Below are positions 11,382 to 23,127 of a DNA stretch of 64,000 nucleotides, one piece after another. Origin of the DNA: Pyxicephalus adspersus (lineage: Eukaryota; Chordata; Amphibia; Anura; Pyxicephalidae); assembly GCF_032062135.1 (NCBI RefSeq), contig NC_092869.1, forward strand, positions 43,190,140-43,254,139, given 5' to 3'. Within the stretch, counting starts at the first letter, position 1, and every line of letters begins with the position of its first letter. Below the pieces are notes generated by a model, which was given only the letters and a program-made list of their open reading frames with translations, was not told where the DNA came from and searched no databases. A program made the translations under genes and the position numbers.

Positions 11382-13190
11382 ATGAGCAGCCAGTGCTGGC
11401 TGTTATGAATGCTGGTCACCAAATTCTAAGAATAACTGCATCAATTGTACACCTTGTACCTATGCGGATAAGCAAAACTGGAAGGTTTTGTTGGGACATA
11501 CTGGCCAAATGCAGTCAGTCAGTAGGTGGGAAGGAGGCGGATATCAGGGAACAAAGGAAGCCTAAAGATAACCCTAACTTTTGATCACCATGGCAGCAAT
11601 GGCATAGTTAGGGTCAGCTTGGTCAGCACTGACATGGTAATCACGTGGCCACCAGATTTGCACCAATCATCACATGGCTGAACCTGACTACTTACACTGG
11701 TATACGGTATACCTCTACTTACACTGCTTGTAATGAACAAATAATGATAAATTTATAATAATAACCATTAAAGTGCAACATCGATTTGTCTCATATCTAT
11801 CTAGAGTTGAGCTTCATCCTCCGGTGCACACAAATGCGGGGGTGACATTTTTTCTCACCTTTAGCTGCCTCACTATCTGCTGGCATCCTACACATTGCTA
11901 TGCTGCATTCCTCCTGCCCACGCCATCCATCCTGCTGTCCAATCTGTGCACAGATCAGCAGGCAGGCAAAGGGTTAACACGCACCATTTTATAACCTTTC
12001 CTTGTGCTTAGGCCAATTTTTTTGGGCAGGAAGCCAGGCCTGCAGATTTATTGGGAATAGGGAGGGCATATTTAATTACATATGATTTATAATGTGCGGA
12101 TGAAGTAGAAGTTTGTCATAGTCAGATGCCGCTCAGGGACTGCAGGACTATATTTCCAGAAGACAGATGCACAGGTGGATGTATCTGCCATGTACAATGT
12201 GAATCATCAGCAGGACAGCTGGAAGTCCTCTGCGCTGGGACTAAAGGACGTTGCAAGACATACCGTCCCAGAACAGAAACTTGTGTGAAGAATGAGAAAT
12301 ACGGAACAGAAATGACAAGCGCACACCTGACCATAGCAGCTTTAAGGAAGGCTGCTCCTTAACATGATGATTTCCAAAATGAAGTAAAACATGGCAAATT
12401 AAGGTACCAAAGAGGACTGCTCCAAATTAAAAGGTGGCATTGGGCTGCTGTTTGTTACAGATCACAGACATGAAATTAATTGTTGCAACCAATCATGTTC
12501 TATCATTTTGACAATTTTCCAGATTTAGAGACTATCGTCAGCTTTTCATGATCGTAACAATGCTGTGGTAGATACTCAATCATTGGAAAGGCATATACAC
12601 CCAGTCCTACTAATGCAAAAAAAAAAAAGGTTGGGTGTATGAACAGTAAATGTTGTTATGATTTCCGCCTACACTCTGGGTTATGAGGGGAACCTATAAT
12701 TACAAAAAGTTGGTCCGATGATTCTGAGAGCTCCTGACACCCAGCTATATACTACCTCTAGTATAACCCCTTCCTAGGACCTGACAATACAACACAATAC
12801 AACACAAGGTGCAAAGTCTGCCACAGCATAAAAGCCCCAGATCCTTCTCAGCCAACAGGGCACCCAGGTCAGTTCAGCAGGGTGACCTACTATTAGCTAT
12901 GTCTGCTACCACCTCTTCCTCCTGCACCCCATTATTAATAGAGGGGAATTCTGGCGCGCCTGGGATCTGACTTCAATTCATGATTTGCATATTGCCCCGA
13001 TTCCCTGGCTCATAAGTAGAAAAAAACTTTGCGAAGAGCTAAAATAATGGAAACAGTGTTCAAATATTCTTCTATAATGACAGATCCACTTTATATCAAA
13101 TGAATATATAAAAACAAAATGAGTCAACATGATGGTTCAGACTGGCACATGCTACAATCTGACTTCATAATCTGTTTAGAATTATTGGGG
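11382..13190. other. No recognisable feature
   Basis: Short frames only (maximum 78 codons). Nothing protein-like. Confidence 0.55.
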
Positions 13191-13290
13191 TAGGGGATGA
13201 CACATATCACTTACCTGTGTAAAGGTCCAACGTCACCCCGTCTGGAGCTCTAATAGACCTAAGTTTGGAGAGCAAAGGAGGGGCCAGAGA

Positions 13291-13312
13291 CTTATAGGAA
13301 AAGGTATGTATA

Positions 13313-13353
<41 letters not shown>

Positions 13354-13385
13354 AAAAATTTATTATACATACCTTTTCCTATAAG
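13291..13385. repeat. Perfect 24-bp palindrome around an (AT)n core
   Basis: The left arm 13291-13314 (CTTATAGGAAAAGGTATGTA then TAAT) is an exact reverse complement of 13362-13385, with about 47 bp of mostly alternating AT between. The whole can extrude as a cruciform. The flank from 13190 (containing reverse-strand SIRAPDGVTLDLYTG before a GTAAGTG) resembles transposon-derived sequence, so this may be the end of a mobile element. Confidence 0.9.
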
Positions 13386-15019
13386 ATATATATATATCTA
13401 TCAATCATATAAAGAGACCTCGTCGGTGTATCCTGAATGGCAGAATGACAGGTTATAATAAGGGATAACAAAAATACAAACCAAGTGCAAAATAATCACA
13501 TGCATTAAACAAGCAATTCAAGGTTAAATACATTGTGTTATTAGTGTGGAAGTAATATTCATTCTGACACAAAGGAGAAAACATGGAACATCAAACACTT
13601 GCAGCATGAGCTGGGGACACATCTGATATAAGTGACGCTCACCCATCATATATCAAAATGCCTTGTGTCACTTCTCACACTGCTTGCTTTACCATTGGTG
13701 GTTGGATGCTGTGATTGTGATGTATCATGAAGGTTTGCACAGCACTCTACCCTCACCACCACCACTTGCCATGATCTGCCTGCAATGCACAGAGAAGCAC
13801 ACAGTCCCAGCAGTAACATCATAGGGATGTCATAAAATAGAAAGGTTTTTTTAGCAGATTCATTACCATGCTTATAAATTAAAGAGGAAGCGAGACAAAC
13901 AGGAGCAGATCAAACATCCCTTTTAAGTTTAACAAACATCTCTGAAGTGGTAAACAAAATGCACAAATAGTGGCAAAACCCAGAAAAAAACACCAACTTG
14001 TGAACCCTCTGGGTAATCCCCAATGATATCATTACACTGTGGAGACCTCAGCAAATTCTAAACTGGATTATACACTAACCAATCTGATTTGAATGAAATG
14101 ATCTGTCTGGTTCCATTAAATACATAAAACTCCCCCTTTGAGCACATTTCTCAAAAATTGCAACAAACCAGTCTAGATGTGGCAGCTGCATTCATTTTCT
14201 TATTTTCAAGTTGCAAAACATCTGCAAAAACAGAAAAGCAGTCCTTGTCCATAGATACAGTACAGCAAGCATTGACAGAAAGTGTGCTACTAGCAGGACC
14301 ACCAGATGAATATTGAAGAAAACAAATGCAGTTGCCTCATCTATATTATACAACATTTCTGTTGATACACTTTATATGTACTGCTCTTCTCAGTTTTAGG
14401 GATTTCTTTCTGAAATTCTGCCACCCTGTGCACTGATAGTTAACAAACTCAAGAAGATGATTAAATTAACATAAACTTTGAGTAAACCCAACCACCCATG
14501 AAAATGGCTCTGTATTTACCCCGTGCATATGGCGTGCTATATATAGCGAGCTACATATACAGGGACAGGGAGCGGCCCATGAATGCATACAGCAGTGGCT
14601 GTGGTCTGCCAGCCCCTGAAATATCACACACATCCCAACACGTTTCTACAACCAAATCATTTCCAGCAGCCATGATCAGTGCAAAGGAAAACAGAAGGAC
14701 TTACAGATTCCAGAAGATTCTACAGCCGAGGGTACGGAGATCACACATGGCTCCGGGGCCTCCTACATAGGTGCTGTGAAATAAAAGAACATACGTGTTA
14801 CATTTACACCACATATTGTCCATTATTAAAGACACATCACTGCCTTTGTAGTTTGAAGAAATGTCCAAATCATAGGATTTCTATACTTCAAAAAAAGGGT
14901 GTGATGTAGCTCTAGAAATCTGTGAATGCTATATCACCTATCCCCCAAAAGCCCTAAAGGTCATGTATGGGGATAGATTTTAGAGGAGAGAGGCACGGCC
15001 TCGAGGGAGATGTTATATT
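13386..15019. other. No recognisable feature
   Basis: AT-rich spacer. Frames at 14498-14909 lack splice context and known motifs. Confidence 0.55.
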
Positions 15020-15485
15020 ATATAGAGCACTCAAAACCCATCTTTTCAAACTTGACTACCCGTTTCAGTGCTCAACCCAGGTTTTTTTTTTTACCGGGTG
15101 GGAAGAAATTTTAGGCGCGTGGCAGTTGTAGTATTGTGACCCAACTTATCAGTAACTACCCAAAAAAGGCCAAGTGGTAATGAAAAGTGCCAGGTGGTGC
15201 GCCCAGCTTAATAGGGCTGGGGAGAACACTGCGTTTTCTTCTGTCTCTTAAACCCTCACTACTCAACCATCATTCCATATCCCCCATCCTTGTGTGTGAT
15301 ACTTTCCCCACCTCTTAGATTGTAAGCTCTTCTGGGCAGGGTCCTCTCCTCCTCCTGTGTCACTCTCTGTATCTGTCTGTCATTCGCAATCCCTGTATAA
15401 TGTACAGCACTGCATAAAATGTTGGCACTATATAAATCCTGTTTATTAATACTAATAATAATAAAAATAATATTAATAATAAAGA
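15020..15485 (+). mobile_element. LINE (CR1/L2/Rex-like) 3' end, split by a MITE
   Basis: At 15028-15056 the frame LKTHLFKLDY is the typical C-terminal signature of L2/Rex-type LINE polyproteins. After the inserted MITE (15066-15231) the 3' UTR continues with TAGATTGTAAGCTCTTCTGG, CTGTCATTCGCAATCCCTG and GTTGGCACTATATAAATCCT. It ends in an AATAAT microsatellite tail (15446-15485). Shorter copies of the 3' UTR lie at 17440 and 38236. Confidence 0.6.
15066..15231 (+). mobile_element. MITE family A, copy 2, inserted in a LINE, 5-bp TSD
   Basis: The termini CAGTGCTCAACCCAGG (left) and the reverse complement of GGCTGGGGAGAACACTG (right) are imperfect TIRs. The element is flanked by CGTTT at 15061-15065 and 15232-15236, which fits a 5-bp duplication. 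The interior matches the other family members. Confidence 0.7.
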
Positions 15486-16477
15486 GAGGCTGGAGGATGG
15501 GTTTAAAGATGAAAAACATTCAACATGCAGATATGGACATTTCTTCTGTCTCCCCTTTTGCAGGACACGGTCCACCTTACTGGAATATGCCGCCATACTG
15601 TGTAGAAGCATAACGGGTGTACAGTGAGTCCTGGCAAGGAATGGGTGATGTGCTGAAAGCATTGACATGAGAAGTTACTATCAGGCTGCCAGGACTCCTA
15701 ATTTACTGCTCACACATCACTGAGTGCTGAATGCTACATAATGACACTTTAATAGAGCGAGCATGATCAAATACCAGCGCCAAGCATTGTGGGTAATGAC
15801 CCGGACCAAACGAGCTTAGTAATGGCTTTTGCTTATCTGTTTACCTGTGCCCACACCAGCACAAACACAACAAGGCGCAGTGTGGGATGAGGTCGTTTGG
15901 GATTTGGGAAGAGGCTTAAATCACCCGGACACCTTCATTACATGTGTGTCAGGTGGAGCAGGGGGGGGAAAGAGTTATGGCCGCTCAGGATTATCTTAAA
16001 TACAGGGAAAAAAATCCTCCCAGCAGCATCTCAGTCACCAAACAAAATACGACCTCCGCCTGGGAACGTGAGGACAAAGCAGAATACCAAAACAAAATGG
16101 TGCCGGACTATAAAAGCAGGATCACCCTAAATACAGCGCTACAAGACACCCCTGCAAATGGGGGAAGAGCAACACTGCTGATTTATGACCCACAGAGGGA
16201 AATATCTATATCAAGCTTATGGCTGCCAGCTTTTGTAGACCGACTGTCATTTTTCTTGTGCTCCTTTGAAAATGAAAAGGATGGATGGGTGGTCATCAGC
16301 GAAAGCTGCACCAGAATTTTCATTACACACCAGACATATTTCTAGGTGGTGACTGTTTACTTCCTATATCTCTTGGGGGCCCCAATGGTGAGATGTCCTG
16401 GCCACAAGTGCCACATATGTTCCTGGTCACCAATGAATGCTGGTGCTTAATATAATCTGCAAAATATAAAATTATCA
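15486..16477. other. No recognisable feature
   Basis: Contains a 133-codon frame (15944-16345) without any recognisable domain. I regard it as chance. Confidence 0.5.
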
Positions 16478-16740
16478 GGTGCACAGACACAGGAACTCAG
16501 CACAGGGATTGTGGGAGGCCCCAATAATGGGTACAGCAGGTCCACAGACCCAGGAACTCAGCATATGGATGATGGGAGGGCCACATAATTGGCACAGCAG
16601 GTGTACAGACCCAGGAACTTAGCATAGGGATAGTGAGAGGCCCCAATAATGGGCACTGCAGGTGTACAGACCCAGAAAGTCAGCATACAGATAGTGGAAG
16701 GCCCCCATAGTGGGCACAGCAGGTATACAAAACCCAGACC
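16478..16740. repeat. Minisatellite, 61-bp unit, about 4 copies
   Basis: The unit begins GTGTACAGACCCAGGAACTC, then AGCATAGGGATAGTGGGAGG, and ends AATGGGCACAGCAG. Four full copies and a partial fifth are readable, with 80-90% identity by eye. Confidence 0.85.
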
Positions 16741-17439
16741 CCCTAGGCGGCTGGCAGCTGGTTGAAAGTAACAGTGATCTGTTTAAAACATCCCCAACCT
16801 GAAGCTGAAGGTTGTTTTAATGGGATTGACAGAGCTGGCTTACAGAAAGCTGGATGTACATTTACACAAGCTGAAGCCTGTGCAAACAAAGCCTGGAGGT
16901 AGGTGCTTTTCTGGATAGGTGACAATATACAGTGAAGGGATTTCCTGTAGCCAATGACATTTTATGGGGAGTCAGGTTTAAATATCAAAGTAAAAACGAA
17001 CCGGCTGCTATAACCAATAAACATTTGTAAAATGTTCCTGTAATTGCAAAATCACTGCAAACAATGATATAACAAGGTGAGTCCCATCAACAGGTAACTC
17101 ACCAATCAAATTGCTCACCTCCGGCTATAGGCAGGGCCTGACCCCCAGGCGAGTCTGTACAGAGATGAGCGGGTGACAGTTGTATTTTATGATATCAGAT
17201 AAACATCTTACACAGGAATTCACATTAGCACTTTACATGTCAGGACATTTCCAGAGGGCTGCACTGGGAGAAGATAATCTCCAAACATTTATAAGTAATG
17301 ATGGCTAAAGGGTGATCTATGAATGATCGGTGCCCCCACATGCTGGGAATGATGACTTGGGGGGGGTCTCATGTAGCCCCACATAAAATATGGGAGACAC
17401 AGGAGTTATTCTAGGGGGTTTATAAGTATTCAGACCTAA
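16741..17439. other. No recognisable feature
   Basis: Spacer between the 61-bp minisatellite and the LINE fragment. Confidence 0.55.
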
Positions 17440-17595
17440 ACCTGTGCTACTTCTCCCACCTCTTAGATTGTAAGCTCTTTTGGTCAGGGTGTTCCCCTCC
17501 ACCTCTGTCACTGTATCTGTCTGTCATTTGCAACCCCTTTAATGTACTGTGCTGCGTATTAGGTTGGCACTGTATAAATACTGTTTAATGATAAT
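17440..17595 (+). mobile_element. LINE/SINE 3' fragment, second copy
   Basis: CTTCTCCCACCTCTTAGATT through GGTTGGCACTGTATAAATAC TGTTTAATGATAAT matches the 3' part of the LINE at 15291-15470 in the same orientation. Confidence 0.6.
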
Positions 17596-18031
17596 TCAGC
17601 ACCATCATTATCAGTAGCACTATACAGGGCACAGTATAGACAATAGTTTTGGGGGACTCTTAACGATAGATTAAGATCCCATTTGCATCTCTAATTTTAT
17701 TGTGAGTTTACCAAAACACATCCACGCAAGTGGTTCACACCTGTGTGATGCATTTCCTAAATTAATGCAGGGGTTTCACTGGCCCCACGCATACACCTTG
17801 CAGTTTTTATAGTGCATGACAACCTCCCTTCCTGAAAAATCTCTGATTTCTTTGGCTGACAGAACCCGCAAAATTGAATGAAAATGCACATAAATGTACG
17901 CACACTAGAAAGGTGGAAGGCAGGGCTACAGTTCATAGCAATACAATGAAGGTTGGGTGAGACTGGCACACAGGGAGATATACTAGATGCACCCATATAA
18001 ACCACCCCAATGGCTGTGAATCGTTCTGCCT
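17596..18031. other. No recognisable feature
   Basis: Spacer between the LINE fragment and MITE copy 3. Confidence 0.55.
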
Positions 18032-18186
18032 CAGTGTCTTCCCAAGACCCTTCTAGCTGGGCGGACCACCCAGCACTTTTCATTTACCATTTTTGTTAGT
18101 TACTGAAAAGTTGGGTCACAATCCATGGACCACCAACCACCTACAACTTCTTCCCACTCTGAAAAGATTTCCTGGGGAGAACACTG
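18032..18186 (-). mobile_element. MITE family A, copy 3 (155 bp, both ends intact)
   Basis: On the minus strand it starts CAGTGTTCTCCCCAGG and ends GGGTCTTGGGAAGACACTG, giving clear TIRs. The flanking 5-mers TGCCT (18027-18031) and TGCCC (18187-18191) differ at one base, again consistent with a 5-bp duplication. The interior carries the GTGACCCAACTTTTCAGTAA block. Confidence 0.7.
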
Positions 18187-20755
18187 TGCCCGTAATTCAT
18201 AACTAACCTACCTCGGAATGCAATACTACTCCAATGCAAAGTGAAAAATTGTGCAATATTAACTGCTGATTAATGTTAGTAGGTAGCTATGCTGGATATT
18301 GTATATGGAGGAACATTTCATTTTGCATTCTGCATTTCAGCACAACAAAAAATACCTTTTTATGAATGTATTAAGTGTGTTGTTTGTAATAAAGATATGC
18401 TGTAATCTTATACATTGGAAGAATACAGTTGTGTTTATAACTTGCACAGTTTATATTGATATCAATACAAAAGGAACATCCAGCAATACAGGTATCACAC
18501 AAAATATACAATAACAGTGTAGGTTTAGGCTCATCACAGCAAAGATTAATCCCCAAAGATGCAATATGTTGTCCTGGCTTCCAATAAGGCTCAGGACAAA
18601 AACAGCTCTTCGTCTGTTGCAGGATTAATAAACCATTACACTATCCTGGGATTTGTAGTTCTATAGCAGATGGGATATTGGATTAATTACCTGCATTTCA
18701 CAGAAATGTTTCTAAGGATCAGTCCTGAAGCCTCGCTGGCTGATCTCCGTACAGGTGAAGTAATTAGTGCTCACCATCAGTAATGAGTACAGCTGTGGCT
18801 GGAGGGCTGGAAAACATGAACTGCAGAGGTTATGGCTTTACATCGTACTGAGTTGTTTGAAAAACTTTCCTACAGCACTGACAAAATCTGGGAAGCTCTG
18901 CAATGAAGAGTCCAGAGTTTGATTATAGGTAGGTGGTTGTTGTGTATCTTGAATAACTGAAAGGGGGAACCCACCTGTCATTTACTCTGCTGCATATACA
19001 GATATTTCCTTTAAACACCCAATGCTGACCTCTGATCTGCCCCAAACATGCAGGATTTACATTTGCCTGTGGTGGTGTACTGACTCGCTTTTTCTTTCTG
19101 CTGTGCATTTGTGTCAGCTTATTAAAATTTTTTTTTTGCAACTGCATTACAACATATAGTAGTGCATCACAATGTGTTGTGAAGTGACGTGCATTGGATT
19201 ATTGTGCAAAGGCCTCTTTACAAATATGTGTTACCTACACGTTCACATTGCATTTTACACTGTGTTGAGTGGGCTGCCCAATGCACCAGAGTTGGTTTAC
19301 AAATTGGGGGTCTTTAAGAATGAATGGCACTGACTAACATATGGTAGGTGCATTACCATGGGCAGACATTCCAACAGTGGATACGTCTGAATGGCCCTAA
19401 TTTTACCCCCCCTACTTACCTTTCCCCACAATCCTGCAACAGACACTTTGTGCTTCTTTGTAAACTGCATCCCAGTTGCTTCTAACAGGTTAGCCATAAT
19501 CCAAGGGGCCATGTATACAGCTCCCCTATAGGCTGCTCATTATGAAAGAAGTCACCAGGGATAGAATGAAAGGTAGGTGTGTCATAAGTAGGGATTCATT
19601 AAACAGAAGAATCACCAAATGTATCTTTTAAAGGAACTGGTGCAGAGAATTAGGTTTGCTGCTAACCTCTTCTAGAGATGCTGCTTGCCTGGCTCTCATG
19701 CTGATCCACTGACTTCTGGTCATTTTGCTCCATTAAACCCCACTAAGTTTGCAGCTGACTTTTTTTTATACTACAAAAGTATTGGGACTGATAATGTTTA
19801 CCTGGTGCATCATGATGCTTTCCTGTAATGCCTGAGTAAAATTTTAAAAGGGGTGCCAACTGATTTTTTTCTTTTCCTGGAGATGTATGTGGTTAGGAGT
19901 GCTGAGGAGGCGTTTACAATTTTAATTTGTTGCGAATCATACAATCATACATATCTTGTAGCAGCATAATACAGAGGTGAGAAGTTGGGTATCCCATAAC
20001 AGCACGGTGACCAGCATTTCGAGTAGCTCAGCAATTGCAGCCAATGAATTTCCCTGACCCTCACAATGAATGGCTTGTGTGTTTTAGGGTTGCAGTTCAG
20101 TTGTTACAATTACAGTTTTCTGCACATGCAATACATAAATGTGTTTTCATACAAGCATTCTCCTATATAAAATAGGCGGCATCCCCCTTCCTAAAAAACA
20201 CATCTGTATTTCCACAAGCTCAAAGCTATTATTATCCAGAAGTGTTTAAGTGGGAAGTCCTGGCGACATCAATATAAAGAATCTGTCAAAAAAAAAAAGG
20301 AAATCTTACTACAGGAACCCTGTACATCTGAATGTTTTTGACCGCCTGTCCCCTGCACAGCACTATAGTTAGCCTCCTACTGGACACCACTTTGGTGTAG
20401 AAAACAGTAATCACGTAGGGTCCAGTGGGATGAACCAAAGGAAGTAGCGGGAAGATGCACTGCTTGCCGCCCCACGCTCCCCGGGTTTTTGAAAACTTAA
20501 CATGGTGATGGTGGTACAAGAGGTCACATGATCACTGATAGCACACATACCATTTCATGGAAATCGGGGAGGGCAGGTTCTGTGTCTTCAGGGATACAAT
20601 AACGCCAAATGTGGGATTAACAATTATGAAGGCTGGCTGTAGCACTAGAAATAAAAAGTGTTCAGAAAGAGTGTGTGTTCCCATACAGCTCCCAAGTGTC
20701 TAAGATAGCCAATCCCCTAGTTAATCATGTATGAAAAAAGGGAAAAGCTGGGGAA
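18187..20755. other. No recognisable feature except a ZNF143-like motif
   Basis: About 2.6 kb of AT-rich sequence. Only the motif at 18641-18660 stands out. Confidence 0.55.
18641..18660 (-). promoter_or_regulatory. ZNF143/THAP11-type motif
   Basis: The minus strand reads AACTACAAATCCCAGGATAG, a good match to the ACTACAANTCCCAG core. No promoter-like context surrounds it, so it may be a chance or repeat-borne copy. Confidence 0.3.
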
Positions 20756-21254
20756 TTTTGATACAATTTTCAGTGTACAAAAAAACTTAATCCTGAGTTC
20801 CGACGCGCTTCACCTGTTTCAGCTTACTCAGGGGACTGTAAGGAAACCATTGGACCACCTGGCTGACAGTCTGGTTTTCTAGCCAAAGCACTACTTCCCT
20901 TGTACTCTTCTGTATCATTTACTCAGATAACTTTAAAGTTCCAATCCAAAAAGCAATCCTAAAATATTAGTTTACCATGTACCACCAATCTGGACTACGA
21001 TCTTGACTTAGTCTTTGATTAAATCCTCCACAAGTCTCCACCAGAAGTTTATTACGCCAATCTGGGAAGTTTATATGGAACCTAATACTATCCTATCTGT
21101 CTCCAACCACCTTGTTTTTACAAGACTCATCTGGTGATCCAGCCATATATGTATTGATTTTCCCTACAATCCCCTAAGAAAGCTGAAATCAGCGAAAACG
21201 CGTCAGGTTCCAGATACAGTTTTACTGTACACTGAACATTGTATCAATTTTGGC
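20756..21254. mobile_element. Fold-back element of about 500 bp with about 85-bp inverted arms
   Basis: The left arm, about 20756-20843 (TTTGATACAATTTTCAGTGT, then CCGACGCGCTTCACCTGTTT, CAGGGGACTGTA), is mirrored by the right arm, about 21165-21250 (TACAATCCCCTAAG, AACGCGTCAGG, ACACTGAACATTGTATCAA). The arms are roughly 75% identical. The 320-bp centre is unrelated and non-coding. Confidence 0.7.
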
Positions 21255-21529
21255 AGTTGGACTTTGTTTAGTACTAAGTTCCCTGTAACCACCCTTACTG
21301 AGCTTAAGGGTATCCTAAAGGGACAAGACACATTCAATAAGGATTTTTCCTTGTAAATACAACTTGTGTATGTTGAAAAACTGTATGTTTATATAGAAAA
21401 TTATTTATAGCCAAAAATCCCACTTTTCCTTTTTCATTCATGTAGTATTAGAAGTACCAACATGTCCTTTTGCTGATGGGAGAACCTGCTAATGTGCTAC
21501 TGCTGTCCCTACTGACTTTAATCAGGGGC

Positions 21530-22480
21530 AGGATAAGGTGTGAGCCTTGCTCAGGGGCATGACATATGCTGCAATTTTTGAAGGGCAGGGACGGGACTCC
21601 GTGTGAGGTGTGGTTGTGACATGCTGGAACTTCTAAAGGATAGGGGTGTGACACAGTTTAAATTGTATGTTTGGGAGGAGTTCTGGAATTTATAAGTACA
21701 TTTGCCCAAGTACCCCACCTTCTCCATTGCCCCAATTAACAGAATGCCAGGAAAGCAAGGAGCTGAAATGCCCTGAGCCTTATTTTGTCTAAAACTGTCC
21801 TGGAGGGGAGGCACTTGATTGGGACCACTTGCCCAAGTACCCAACCTTCTCCATTGCCCCAATTGACAGAACGTCAGGAAAGCAAGCAACTGAAATGTTC
21901 TGAGCCTCATTTTGTCTAAAAAACTGTCTCACAGGGGAGGGACTTGGTTGGGGTGTGCTGTGTGCTCGGGGGTGTGACACGTGGTGTGACTTCTAAAGGT
22001 TTGGGGCGGGACATAGTGTGAGGTGTGCTCGGGTTGCAGGACACATGCTGCAACTTTTAAAGGTCAGGAAACGGTGTGAAGTTTGCTCTGGGGCGGGGCA
22101 AGGTGTGAGTTGTGCTTGGAGGCGGGACATGATGTGAGGTGTGCTCGGGGGCATGACACATGCTGCAACTACTAAAGGTCAGGGGCAGGAAACGGTGTGA
22201 GGTGTGCTTTGGGGGTTGGGGACACACGTTGCAACTTTTAAAGGTCAGGGGCAGGAAACTGTGTGAGGCAAGCTCAGGGGCAGGACATGCTGGGACTTCT
22301 GAAGGTCAAGGGTGGGATACAATTTAAATCATATGTTGGGGGAGGGGTACTGGTATTTAGTCTGTGCATTTGCTCAAGTACCCCACAATTCCAGGGAAAC
22401 AAGGAGCTGAAATGCCCTGAGCCTCATTTTGTCTAAAACAGTCCTGCAGGGGAGGGACTTGGTTGGGACTTGAAGGTCAG
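21530..22480. repeat. Compound tandem array of two interspersed units
   Basis: One unit of about 55-60 bp (GGTGTGCTCGGGGGCATGAC, ACATGCTGCAACTACTAAAG, GTCAGGGGCAGG) is repeated many times. A second unit of about 105-125 bp (AAGTACCCCACC...GCAAGGAGCTGAAATG...CATTTTGTCTAAAAC) appears three times, near 21708, 21835 and 22375. The array stops about 70 bp before the candidate divergent donor at 22552. Confidence 0.8.
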
Positions 22481-22552
22481 AATGTAGCACAGTTTGAGTT
22501 GAATTGAGGGGAACGAGTTGGAGGTTCTGTTATTCGGCCCCGGGGTACTTAC

Positions 22553-22740
22553 CTGATAAGGTATTGTTGCAAGTGAAGCGAATTATGGGAGCTGTAGTCT
22601 TCTGATCAGGGATTTGATAAAACTACCTTATGAAGTAGCATACTGGAGCTAGTAGTATTCAAGCTGGTGAGAATAAACCTGGGGGTAGTAGTATTGAGGC
22701 ACGTGAGGAAAATGCGAGTTGTAGCGCTGCAACATTTAAC
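22553..22740 (-). promoter_or_regulatory. Candidate divergent first exon on the minus strand
   Basis: Leaving the same GC-rich block on the minus strand, the sequence ends in a perfect donor TTATCAG|GTAAGT (GT at 22552-22551). A ZNF143/THAP11-type motif, ACTACAGCTCCCATAATT, lies within it at 22598-22581 (minus). Together with the plus-strand donor at 23128 this suggests a bidirectional promoter. No minus-strand exon further down could be recognised. Confidence 0.3.
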
Positions 22741-23127
22741 AGACCGGTTGGTTCCGGCCTCTATCTCCTCACACTGCGCCTACACCAATAAGAAGCCAAG
22801 AATTGAGAGGGGGAGGAGTTACTGCGCCTGATCAGCACCAATCAAAAGACACAGAGAGTAGAGAGAAAGGGCGGAGTTATGAGAGACCCGCACTGCGGGG
22901 ACTTATCACTTGAGAATAAGTTTAGACAGGGAGGAGTTTAGTGTGAGGTACGTCAGTGCGGTGTCCTGCGGCCAGTAATGTTGAAGGGAGGGGCATATCG
23001 GAGCGCGGGAAAGGTTGAGGAGGAGTCAGAGAGCGCGGAGTTAGTGGGAGGACCTTCGGTGCACGGTGGAGGCGGGCTGTGTAGTTTGCCCCTGACACTG
23101 CTAAACCGGGGCCCGGCACTTCGGAAA
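22740..23127 (+). promoter_or_regulatory. GC-rich promoter block and candidate first exon of an unidentified plus-strand gene
   Basis: CpG and GC content rise sharply here against AT-rich surroundings. Two CCAAT boxes in the same orientation (22795-22799 and 22838-22842, 43 bp apart) and a GC box GGGCGG (22869-22874) are followed by GC-rich sequence. That sequence ends in a good donor, GGAAA|GTGAGT (GT at 23128-23129). This is the layout of a TATA-less housekeeping-type promoter with a non-coding first exon. The motif GGAGGAGTT recurs several times in the block. No long ORF is present. The start site and transcript are inferred. Confidence 0.45.

Noticed and set aside
13217..13262. Minus-strand exon-like segment reading SIRAPDGVTLDLYT before a GTAAGTG donor
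   Set aside because: It adjoins the AT-cored palindrome and resembles transposon-derived sequence; no neighbouring exons.
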